A stretch of DNA of 13,292 nucleotides from Anaerolineaceae bacterium. Its GTDB lineage: Bacteria > Chloroflexota > Anaerolineae > Anaerolineales > Anaerolineaceae. The position numbers and the translations under genes are program-made. Location: positions 7,646-20,937 of the forward strand of contig WOZA01000094.1 of NCBI GenBank assembly GCA_011620505.1. Direction: 5' to 3'. Below the pieces are notes generated by a model, which saw only the letters and a program-made list of their open reading frames with translations, was not told the origin of the DNA and did not search any database. Numbering within the stretch: the first letter of the stretch is position 1; every line of letters starts with the position of its first letter. This document shows, one piece after another, positions 1 through 7,330 of the stretch.

Positions 1-11
1 GAAATAAAGCC

Positions 12-572
12 ATGGGCATGAAAAAGTATGTTAATGACTATAAGACCATTCTGAGTGTCAATGAAAATGGCAAACAGATCCGGACTTTTGAATACCAGGG
101 AGATTATTTCAAACTGCCTTTCAGTAATGCCCAAATGCAGAAATTCAAGATTATTTTCTTGCTCGTGCTGTTTGGGATCCTTGTTGCGCATATCGCTGGC
201 GGCTTCTTGAACAATGCCGGTATGCGGCAGTTTTATGTAGCCATCCCCTTCGTTTTGACTTTTCTGCCAATCTTCAACCTGCTTCGTTCTGGCATCCGGC
301 TGCCGGTGGAAGAGCGCAAATATCGCCGGGAAGAGATCGGTGTGACGTATGAGCGCTTCAGCAATCACAGCCTGATTCTATTGATCATGCTGGGGGTTTG
401 CCTGGCAGGGGAAGTGGTTTTTTTGCTTTTCTTCTCTGAAGGCAGCCCTGCGATAAGCGAGTATTATTTTTTGGCGGTGGAACTTGCTGCGTTGGCTTTG
501 AGTCTGATAATCTTTTTCAATATAAAAAAGATTGTCATTACCAGGGCCCCTGAAGAGGAAAAACAACCGTGA
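12..572 (+). CDS. Hypothetical four-helix membrane protein
   Basis: I do not recognise this 186-residue protein. It has a polar N-terminus of about 45 residues and four hydrophobic segments at about residues 47-65, 74-92, 119-141 and 150-170. A basic, charged loop (about 93-118, with many Arg/Glu/Lys) lies between helices 2 and 3. The short tail is charged. An even number of helices puts both termini on the same side, probably the cytoplasm. ATG codons at 12 and 18 are both possible starts. The reading frame stays open to the left edge, so the true start could lie outside the window, and the few upstream bases show no clear Shine-Dalgarno. It ends 91 bp before the binding-protein gene and is separated from it by a strong promoter, so it need not be co-transcribed. 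It may be an accessory protein of the transporter, but position is the only evidence. Confidence 0.72.
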   Translation: MGMKKYVNDYKTILSVNENGKQIRTFEYQGDYFKLPFSNAQMQKFKIIFLLVLFGILVAHIAGGFLNNAGMRQFYVAIPFVLTFLPIFNLLRSGIRLPVEERKYRREEIGVTYERFSNHSLILLIMLGVCLAGEVVFLLFFSEGSPAISEYYFLAVELAALALSLIIFFNIKKIVITRAPEEEKQP

Positions 573-600
573 CAGCGATGGGAGCTTAAGGTTGCCTTCA

Positions 601-629
601 TTGACACGATATTGTTTTTAAAATATAAT
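601..629 (+). promoter_or_regulatory. Consensus sigma-70 promoter for the transporter operon
   Basis: TTGACA (601-606) and TATAAT (624-629) are separated by exactly 17 bp, so both hexamers match the sigma-70 consensus at every base. Transcription would begin near 636, giving a leader of under 30 nt before the ATG at 664. The spacer is AT-rich. I see no clear operator palindrome over the promoter, so regulation is not evident. Confidence 0.88.
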
Positions 630-643
630 GACCAAAATCAGTT

Positions 644-658
644 AAGGAGAAATAGGAG
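644..658 (+). promoter_or_regulatory. Double Shine-Dalgarno of the binding-protein gene
   Basis: Two purine-rich ribosome-binding motifs stand in a row: AAGGAG at 644-649 and AGGAG at 654-658. The second sits 5 nt before the ATG at 664 and decides that start. Together with the consensus promoter it predicts strong expression. Confidence 0.75.
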
Positions 659-663
659 AAAAA

Positions 664-3264
664 ATGAGTAAATTTGCACGAAATATGTCCATTTTGATCG
701 TTGCGATCATGCTCGGTGTGGCTCTGGCTTCCTGCGGAACCCCAACCGAAGTCGCAACCACTGAGCCCCCTGTGGAGCCAACTACCCCCGTAGTTGAACC
801 CACAGCTGAGCCAGAGCCCACTGAACCTGAAGTAACCGAGGTGGTTTTTGAGGAACAGCCATTTGGCGAGAACCTCCCCACCGAACCGACCATCGAAACC
901 CCGTTAGTGGTTGCATATTCGGACTTCTCACAGAAGTTCAGCCCCTTCTTTGCGGACACTGGTTACGACATGGATGTCTCTAACATGACCCAGATCAGCA
1001 TTATGACCACTGACCGCGTTGGCGGCATCGTCTACAATGCGATCGAAGGCGAAGTCCACAACTACAATGGCGTGGATTATCTCTACAAAGGTCCTGCTGA
1101 CATCAAAGTCGAATATGACGAAGCCAGTGACACCACCAAATACACAGCCCGCTTGCGCGTGGGTATGAAGTTCTCCGATGGCGAGCCTGTAACCGCCGAT
1201 GACGTGATCTTCACCTACTACACCTTCCTGGATCCTTCTTATGTTGGCTCCACCACCCTCGGTTCCTACCCAATCGTTGGCTTGAAGGACTATCAGACTC
1301 AGACTACTTCTGAGGTTTATGACAAGTACTTCCAGCTCTTCGAAGATATCTATGCTGCTGGTAAAGACCACGTCCATGCCGACACCGATGCCTGGACCCA
1401 GGAAATGCAAGACGATGTCTGGGCACGCCTGGAAACTGGTGTGAAAGCTGAAATTCAGGGCATCTATGACTATGTTGTTGCCAACTATGGCAATAATGAT
1501 ATGAGTGCGCAATACTTTAATGGTGCCGTATGGGATGATATGACCGATGGCGCAAAAGTGGCCTATGCCATGCGCATGTGGGGTTTCGGCGGACTCTCCT
1601 GCAGCACTGAAGTTGCTGAAGGCGAAGACCCTATCGCTGTTGAAGACTGCACAGATCCAATCGTCTTCAAGACTGCTGGTACCGGAACTGTCTACGACCT
1701 GGTTGAGACCTTCCCAACCCTCGATGACTACTATACCGAAGTGATGGCTGCTTATGAAAATGACATCAAAGCTGCTTTCCCCTACGAATCCGCTAATGGT
1801 GTGGATGTCTTCGCGGATGCCCAGGGTGCCTTCATCGGCGAATGGGGTCCTAAAGACGAATCCATGGGCGCCGAAGGTGTTCCGAATATCGCTGGCATCA
1901 AGAAGATTGATACCTACACCGTGGAAGTGACCACCAATGGTTACGAAGCCCCGGCTGTCTACACGATCCTCGGCCTCAACATCACCCCCCTGCACTACTA
2001 TGGTGATCGCGCGAAATACGATTACGAGAACAATATGTTCGGCTTTGACTTTGGTGATTTGTCCAAGCAGGAAAGCCTGACCTCCACCCCAATGGGCGCT
2101 GGTGCCTACAAATTCATCCGGTATGACAATCGCGTTGTCTACTTCGAAGCCAACCCCTATTATTATCGTGGCTGCCCCAAGATCCGCGAAATCCAGTTCC
2201 GCGAAACTGCTTCCAATGAAGTAGTGACCGCTATTGCGACTGGCGTTGCAGATGCTGGCGAAATGTCCTACAACCAGACCCGCTACGAAGAAGTTATGAC
2301 CTACAATGGTAACGGCGAAATGACCGGTCCCGTGATCACCTCCAGCTTGGTTGACAACCTGGGATATGGTTACATCGGTATCAATGCGAGCACCGTCAAT
2401 GTTGGTGGTGAGCCCGCCTCTGATGCTTCCAAGAACCTGCGCCGCGGTCTCGCGACCGTCCTGGCTGTTTATCGCGATGTGGCTATCGATAGCTACTATG
2501 GCGAAGCTGCCGCTGTCATCAACTACCCAATTTCGAATACCTCCTGGGCTGCTCCTCAGCCGACCGATGAAGGCTACAAAGTGGCATTCTCGACCGACGT
2601 CAATGGCGAGCCCATCTATACCCCTGAAATGACCCAGGAAGAGAAATACGCTGCCGCCGAACAAGCTGCTTTAGCTTTCTTTGAGGCTGCTGGCTACACT
2701 GTTGAAGGTGGCAAAGTGACTGCTGCACCCGAAGGTGCCAAGCTCTCCTACGAGCTGATCATCCCTGGTCAGGGTACTGGCGACCATCCTGCGTTCGCTA
2801 TCGTCACCGGCGCCCGCGATTCGCTTGCCAACATCGGAATGGAACTCGTGATCAACGATCCTGCTGATGACAACATCCTCTGGGATGCCCTTGACTCCGG
2901 CGAGCAGGAACTCTGGACTGCAGCCTGGGGCTCCACAATCGATCCCGATATGTACCAGGTCTATCACAGCAACAACATTCCGGGTGTGGAAGGCTCTAGT
3001 GAGTCCAACCACTATCACATCACCGATCCTGAGCTGGATCAGTTGATTATCGATGCCCGCAAGAGCGATGATCAGAACTACCGCAAGGCTATCTACAAGG
3101 AAGCCCTTGAGAAGATCATCGACTGGGCAGTCGAAATTCCGACTTACCAGCGCAAGAACGTCATCATCTTCAGCACTGAGCGCATCAATATCGACACCTT
3201 AACCCCCGATATCACCACATTCTGGGGTTGGATGAACGACATTGAACTGGTCGAGATGAAATAG
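664..3264 (+). CDS. Large family 5 (Opp/Dpp-type) substrate-binding lipoprotein with insertion
   Basis: This 866-residue protein should be the extracytoplasmic solute receptor of the ABC importer encoded downstream. A signal peptide ends in the lipobox LASC, so Cys24 would be lipidated. A Thr/Glu/Pro-rich linker (about 25-60) tethers the domain to the membrane. The SBP family 5 signature is at about 163-186, with FSDGEPVTADDVIFTYY recognisable. The C-terminal half matches the family fold (about 405-860), including a Trp-rich segment near 731-755 and a final YQR motif. Family members are usually 500-600 residues. The excess is an acidic, largely helical insertion at about 205-405 that carries Cys313 and Cys329, a possible disulfide pair. 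C-ending codons are more frequent here than in the permease genes, as expected for a highly expressed gene. The substrate is probably oligopeptide, but other family 5 ligands (sugars, nickel chelates, glutathione) cannot be excluded. Confidence 0.93.
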   Translation: MSKFARNMSILIVAIMLGVALASCGTPTEVATTEPPVEPTTPVVEPTAEPEPTEPEVTEVVFEEQPFGENLPTEPTIETPLVVAYSDFSQKFSPFFADTGYDMDVSNMTQISIMTTDRVGGIVYNAIEGEVHNYNGVDYLYKGPADIKVEYDEASDTTKYTARLRVGMKFSDGEPVTADDVIFTYYTFLDPSYVGSTTLGSYPIVGLKDYQTQTTSEVYDKYFQLFEDIYAAGKDHVHADTDAWTQEMQDDVWARLETGVKAEIQGIYDYVVANYGNNDMSAQYFNGAVWDDMTDGAKVAYAMRMWGFGGLSCSTEVAEGEDPIAVEDCTDPIVFKTAGTGTVYDLVETFPTLDDYYTEVMAAYENDIKAAFPYESANGVDVFADAQGAFIGEWGPKDESMGAEGVPNIAGIKKIDTYTVEVTTNGYEAPAVYTILGLNITPLHYYGDRAKYDYENNMFGFDFGDLSKQESLTSTPMGAGAYKFIRYDNRVVYFEANPYYYRGCPKIREIQFRETASNEVVTAIATGVADAGEMSYNQTRYEEVMTYNGNGEMTGPVITSSLVDNLGYGYIGINASTVNVGGEPASDASKNLRRGLATVLAVYRDVAIDSYYGEAAAVINYPISNTSWAAPQPTDEGYKVAFSTDVNGEPIYTPEMTQEEKYAAAEQAALAFFEAAGYTVEGGKVTAAPEGAKLSYELIIPGQGTGDHPAFAIVTGARDSLANIGMELVINDPADDNILWDALDSGEQELWTAAWGSTIDPDMYQVYHSNNIPGVEGSSESNHYHITDPELDQLIIDARKSDDQNYRKAIYKEALEKIIDWAVEIPTYQRKNVIIFSTERINIDTLTPDITTFWGWMNDIELVEMK

Positions 3265-3294
3265 TAACAAGGATAATTACCAATGATGGTAAAA

Positions 3295-3322
3295 GTGAGC
3301 CCACCTATTTGGGTGGGCTCAC
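3295..3322 (+). terminator. Intercistronic hairpin between binding protein and permease
   Basis: This is a perfect 11-bp stem (3295-3305 with 3312-3322) with a 6-nt loop, 30 bp after the binding-protein stop. Downstream on the + strand comes TCTGTAAA rather than a T-run, so it is not a classical full terminator in this direction. Hairpins at this position in binding-protein operons (for example malE-malF) stabilise the upstream mRNA and reduce read-through, giving many receptors per channel. On the - strand the same hairpin is followed by TTTTAC and could stop antisense transcription. Confidence 0.7.
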
Positions 3323-3377
3323 TCTGTAAACTCACCTAATTATGAAGCCAGACTATGCAGTAGAGTGAGGAAAAGGA

Positions 3378-4367
3378 ATGCGAAATTTTATTCTAAGGAG
3401 AGTTTTTCTGGGTTTATTCATCGTCGTGTTCGGCGCATTAGCCGTTTACACGGTCATTCGGAGTTTACCGTCTTCTTATGTGGAAACAATTGCCCGGCAA
3501 AGAGCTTCAAACCCGTTGAGCACTAAAAGCTATCAGGAATGGATAGATCAGCTCAATGAAGTCTATGGTTTAAATAAAGGGATTATTCCCGGGTTTATTG
3601 AATGGGGTGGTAATGCCATTCAAGGTGATTTTGGCGAGTCCTGGCACTATGGGGTGCCCGTAACGGAAAAGTTCACTGAAGTCATAGGCATCTCCCTTAT
3701 TGTGAATGTCATTACTTTCTTTGTACAGATTGTGATAGCGATTCCTTTGGGTATTCTGGCAGCCAGAAAGCAATATTCGGCGACGGATTATGCCGTCACA
3801 GTCTTTGCTTTGATGGGCATTTCCTTACCTACTTTTTTCCTTGCCACAATCCTAAAATATGTGTTTTCGATTCGGCTGGGTTGGTTCCCACTTTATGGAC
3901 TTACTGGTCGGTTCTACACAACGATGACCCCATTTAGGCAATTCTTGGATCAGGCTTATCATATGGTTTTGCCAATTGTGACGCTGACGATGCTCTCTGT
4001 AGGTGGTCTGATGCGTTATACTCGAACAAATATGCTCGAAGTTCTCAACTCGGATTACATTCGCACCGCGCGTGCCAAAGGTTTACCGGAGAATGTAGTG
4101 ATCAACAAACACGCTTTCCGCAACACTTTGATTCCGCTGATCACAACCCTGAGTTATATTCTGCCGGGCATGTTCACAGGTTCACAGATTACTGAAACAA
4201 TGTTTCAGATTCCCGGTATTGGTTATATTGCTTATCAGGCAATGATCCGGGGTGACATCCCCTTTGCGATGTTCTACCTGACCTTTCTCCTGCTACTTAC
4301 CCAGGTCAGTTTGCTGGTTGCCGATATTATGTACGCGGTCGTAGATCCGCGAATCAGAGTGAATTAG
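3378..4367 (+). CDS. oppB: ABC transporter permease, OppB/DppB type
   Basis: This is one of the two channel-forming subunits of the importer, with 329 residues, the normal length for OppB. It has an N-terminal membrane helix (about 8-28) and an extracytoplasmic segment of about 75 residues carrying the typical GDFGESWHYGVPV stretch. A five-helix binding-protein-dependent transport core follows at about 104-322. The cytoplasmic coupling (EAA-type) loop is at about 227-262, with YIRTARAKGL and the conserved HAFRNTLIPLI. The protein ends in VDPRIRVN, typical of the family. A GAGG motif 7 nt before the ATG supports the start. It lies 113 bp after the binding-protein gene with only the hairpin between them, and I see no convincing separate promoter. 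It should pair with the OppC encoded 12 bp downstream. Confidence 0.95.
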   Translation: MRNFILRRVFLGLFIVVFGALAVYTVIRSLPSSYVETIARQRASNPLSTKSYQEWIDQLNEVYGLNKGIIPGFIEWGGNAIQGDFGESWHYGVPVTEKFTEVIGISLIVNVITFFVQIVIAIPLGILAARKQYSATDYAVTVFALMGISLPTFFLATILKYVFSIRLGWFPLYGLTGRFYTTMTPFRQFLDQAYHMVLPIVTLTMLSVGGLMRYTRTNMLEVLNSDYIRTARAKGLPENVVINKHAFRNTLIPLITTLSYILPGMFTGSQITETMFQIPGIGYIAYQAMIRGDIPFAMFYLTFLLLLTQVSLLVADIMYAVVDPRIRVN

Positions 4368-4379
4368 GAGATTTGGATC

Positions 4380-6116
4380 ATGAGTGACTTTGATAAAACA
4401 TCCGAGACTCCAGAACCAATTCAATCAGTTCCCACACCCCGGCTCACTCTGGATGACCAGCGCCGTATCAAGGTGCTCTCTCCCGGTATGTTGGTGACAA
4501 AACGGTTCTTCCGCAATAGATTAGCGTTGGTCGGCCTGGTGATTCTGGTAATCATGTTTATTTTCTCATTCCTGGGTCCCATCCTTTCGCCTTACACAGA
4601 GACCGAAGTGTTCTATACCCAGAATGAAATCGATAAGGATTATGCAGGCGCAATCATCAACACGGAATTCCGTTATACCGTAGCTGATGGGCAGGAATTC
4701 GGTGCTCTGGCACGTGCAAATTTCCTTTTGGCTCTTGGCAAGCAACAGCCAACATTTACCGCCAATAATATAGAATACTCCTATGTTGAAGAGACAGAGG
4801 GAACTTACCGCATCTTGCAGCTCGAGAAAGTGGCCGAAGACTTGCTGGGTCAATTGATCCCTGCTACAGGGAAAACTATTCCAGAGGGGCTCGAAGAAGC
4901 TTATCTCGCTGCCAAGGCAGCCAAAAAGTCCATCTTTGAGTTGGATGGTGTCACCTACCACATAACCGTGCAAGGCAAGAAATCTTTTGTCTCGACTGAG
5001 CAGAATGTTGCACTTGCGTCACTGTTAGTCTTTGACGCATATAACCCAGAAGAAAGCTCAGTTGTAGACTCTTTTGCGTTCAGATTAGCGAGTATCGCCG
5101 CCATTCGGGATGCGGAAACAGAGTTTGAAGCAAACGGCAAGCCCTATACTGTTGAATATGGCGAAGGTTTTACCACGATCAAGACCGCCGACGGCGCTGA
5201 TTTTGCCGAAGTTTCCAATATCATCGTCAACCCTCTGGATCAGCGGGAGTTCCTTCCCGTTGAGTTTAAAACTTTGGCGCGAAAGGTAATTACTGAACGG
5301 GGAAGTACTTTCGATTATGAAGGCATTGAATACAAGGTTGTCCGAGTAAACACCAATTTCTATATCAAACGCGAAACCACTTCCACGGTGATAAAGATGT
5401 TCGAATTTCCATCAAGCGAACACCTCTTGGGTACTGACAACAACGGTATGGACCAAATGACCCGCCTGATGTACGGAGGCCGTGTTTCTCTGATGGTCGG
5501 TTTTGTGGTAGTCATCCTGGAGACCGTCCTTGGTGTTATTATTGGCGGTATTTCTGGATATTTCAGTGGCGCAGTTGATACTATATTGATGCGTGTTGCG
5601 GATCTTTTTAACAGTATTCCAGCCTTCCCGCTGATTATTATATTTGGCTCAGTGATGGATACATTGGAAGTATTGCCAATGACGCGTCTGTTTTTGCTGA
5701 TGGCTATCCTGGGTGTGATAGGCTGGACGGGCCCCGCCCGCATGGTTCGCGGTCAGATTTTATCGCTGCGCGAACAGGACTTTATGGTTGCGACGGAAGC
5801 AACTGGCATCCGCACCAGCCGAAAGATTTTCCGCCACCTGGTGCCAAACGTGATGCCACTGCTGATCGTGACTGCTACAGGCAACCTGGGTAGTGTGATC
5901 ATCCTTGAAGCGACCCTGGGCTTCCTGGGCTTGGGCATCAAGTACCCCCTGGCATCCTGGGGAAGCATCATTAACATTGCTTCGGACCCGTATGTAATGA
6001 CTACTTACTGGTTTATTTGGTTACCTGCAGGTATGCTGATCTTGCTGACCGTGTTGGGCTTCAACTTTGTTGGTGACGGCTTGCGCGATGCTTACGATCC
6101 GAAGATGAGACGATAG
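4380..6116 (+). CDS. oppC: ABC transporter permease, OppC/DppC type, with large external repeat insertion
   Basis: This is the second channel subunit, 578 residues against about 290-340 for ordinary OppC. A cytoplasmic N-terminus of about 45 residues leads into membrane helix 1 (about 47-69). Normally only some 30-60 residues follow before the family motif HPLGTDxxGRD. Here that motif (EHLLGTDNNGMDQMTRLMYG, 347-366) appears about 275 residues later. The intervening region (about 73-345) has no membrane helix and should be extracytoplasmic. It contains four tandem repeats, listed separately. The remaining core is ordinary: five helices and an EAA coupling loop at about 471-497 (EATGIRTSRKIFRHLVPN), with FNFVGDGLRDAYDP near the end. 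AGGAG overlapping the oppB stop, 9 nt before the ATG, fixes the start and indicates translational coupling. Confidence 0.93.
   Translation: MSDFDKTSETPEPIQSVPTPRLTLDDQRRIKVLSPGMLVTKRFFRNRLALVGLVILVIMFIFSFLGPILSPYTETEVFYTQNEIDKDYAGAIINTEFRYTVADGQEFGALARANFLLALGKQQPTFTANNIEYSYVEETEGTYRILQLEKVAEDLLGQLIPATGKTIPEGLEEAYLAAKAAKKSIFELDGVTYHITVQGKKSFVSTEQNVALASLLVFDAYNPEESSVVDSFAFRLASIAAIRDAETEFEANGKPYTVEYGEGFTTIKTADGADFAEVSNIIVNPLDQREFLPVEFKTLARKVITERGSTFDYEGIEYKVVRVNTNFYIKRETTSTVIKMFEFPSSEHLLGTDNNGMDQMTRLMYGGRVSLMVGFVVVILETVLGVIIGGISGYFSGAVDTILMRVADLFNSIPAFPLIIIFGSVMDTLEVLPMTRLFLLMAILGVIGWTGPARMVRGQILSLREQDFMVATEATGIRTSRKIFRHLVPNVMPLLIVTATGNLGSVIILEATLGFLGLGIKYPLASWGSIINIASDPYVMTTYWFIWLPAGMLILLTVLGFNFVGDGLRDAYDPKMRR
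4692..5384 (+). repeat. Four tandem ~60-residue protein repeats inside OppC
   Basis: OppC residues about 105-335 contain four units. Each has a predicted amphipathic helix followed by the pattern F-x3-[G/N]-x2-Y and then a beta-like stretch ending in an aromatic/aliphatic pair. The key Phe/Tyr pairs are F126/Y133, F186/Y193, F249/Y256 and F311/Y318, spaced 60, 63 and 62 residues apart. The glycine/asparagine positions are N130, G190, G253 and G315. The repeats are diverged in DNA, so the duplication is old. I do not recognise the domain. A helix-plus-beta-hairpin unit repeated four times outside the membrane would suit a protein- or ligand-binding surface, but that is inference. Confidence 0.75.
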
Positions 6117-6124
6117 GAACAATA

Positions 6125-7330
6125 ATGACGGAAGAAAAAGATTTAACACAAATTGACACTGTCGCTGCCGAAGAGGTTGCTGTTACGGAGAGCATTCATC
6201 TGACTGCGCGCGAGTCTGCCCGGATTTCACGTGAGAACCGCAGAATCACAAACGCGATTGAGAAAAAACGCAATCGGAGAAATGTCCCGCCCAGCGAGTA
6301 TACCGCTGTGATGCGCGACCCGAACAATGTGGTTGAATTTGACAACGTCCATACTTACTTCTTCACCGATATTGGCACTGTGAAAGCAGTCGACGGCGTT
6401 ACTTTTGACATTCCTAAGGGAAAAACTGTTGGTGTGGTGGGTGAATCTGGCTGCGGCAAGTCTGTTACGGCGCTTTCGCTGATGCAGTTGGTGCAGCGGC
6501 CCCAGGGTCAGACCGTGGAAGGTGAAATACGCTTTAACGGCTCTGACATGGTTTATGATATCGTGAAAACCCCGACGGATCAGATGGAAAAGATCCGCGG
6601 GGCTCAGATTTCGATGATTTTTCAGGAACCGATGACCAGCCTGAATCCGGTGTTCAGGGCCGGGGATCAGATTGATGAAGTCATTCAGCTGCATAATCCT
6701 GAAATGTCCAAGGAAGAAGTAAAAGCGCTTTCATTGAAAATGATCGACATGGTCGGTATAGCCAATCAGGAAGGCGTCTACAAGATGTATCCCCACGAAC
6801 TCTCGGGAGGCATGCGGCAGCGCATCATGATCGCAATGGCGCTGGCTTGCAATCCGAAGCTGATCATTGCCGATGAGCCAACAACTGCGTTGGATGTCAC
6901 CATCCAGGCTCAGATCCTCGACTTACTTCGCACGCTGAAGGACAGGATTAATTCGAGCATTATGCTCATCACCCACGATCTGGGTGTGGTGGCAGAAATG
7001 GCGGATTATGTAGTGGTTATGTATGCTGGAAGAATCATCGAGAAGGGCACGGCGGAAGAGGTCTACAATCACCCCAGTCATCCCTACACGGTTGGATTGA
7101 TGGCATCCAAGCCAGTGATCAACAAGAAAGTGGATCGCCTTTATAACATCCCCGGCAATGTCCCTAACCCGATCAATATGCCGGACTACTGCTACTTCAA
7201 AGATCGCTGCCCCAGGCGCATGCCGATCTGTGAAGGAGAGTATCCCCGCGAGTTCTATCTGACAGAATCCCACATGGCAGCTTGCTATCTATATGCAGAC
7301 GCAGATGAAAAGGCCGGATATGGAAAATAA
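6125..7330 (+). CDS. oppD: ABC transporter ATP-binding subunit, OppD/DppD type
   Basis: This is a cytoplasmic ATPase of the importer, 401 residues. The ATPase core starts near residue 68. Walker A is GESGCGKS (106-113), the Q-loop is FQEP with Gln167, the signature is LSGGM (226-230), Walker B is LIIADE (246-251) and the switch histidine is H284. The C-terminal oligopeptide-transporter extension has Cys356, 362, 369 and 387, the set that binds a [4Fe-4S] cluster in characterised OppD proteins. Residues 1-66 form an N-terminal extension not usual in the family, rich in Glu early and Arg/Lys later, with no recognisable domain. The start at 6125 follows AGGAA overlapping the oppC stop. The end overlaps the next gene by 11 bp. 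OppD pairs with OppF as a heterodimer. Confidence 0.95.
   Translation: MTEEKDLTQIDTVAAEEVAVTESIHLTARESARISRENRRITNAIEKKRNRRNVPPSEYTAVMRDPNNVVEFDNVHTYFFTDIGTVKAVDGVTFDIPKGKTVGVVGESGCGKSVTALSLMQLVQRPQGQTVEGEIRFNGSDMVYDIVKTPTDQMEKIRGAQISMIFQEPMTSLNPVFRAGDQIDEVIQLHNPEMSKEEVKALSLKMIDMVGIANQEGVYKMYPHELSGGMRQRIMIAMALACNPKLIIADEPTTALDVTIQAQILDLLRTLKDRINSSIMLITHDLGVVAEMADYVVVMYAGRIIEKGTAEEVYNHPSHPYTVGLMASKPVINKKVDRLYNIPGNVPNPINMPDYCYFKDRCPRRMPICEGEYPREFYLTESHMAACYLYADADEKAGYGK

Noticed and set aside
928..2664. Long open frame on the - strand (578 codons)
   Set aside because: It lies entirely inside the binding-protein gene, which has a clear signal peptide, family motifs, promoter and ribosome site. 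The antisense frame is open because of the strong codon bias of the real gene and shows no family motif.
7293..7319. Earlier ATG start for oppF
   Set aside because: It has no Shine-Dalgarno and would lengthen the overlap with oppD to 38 bp; the ATG at 7320 has a suitable AAAAGG upstream.
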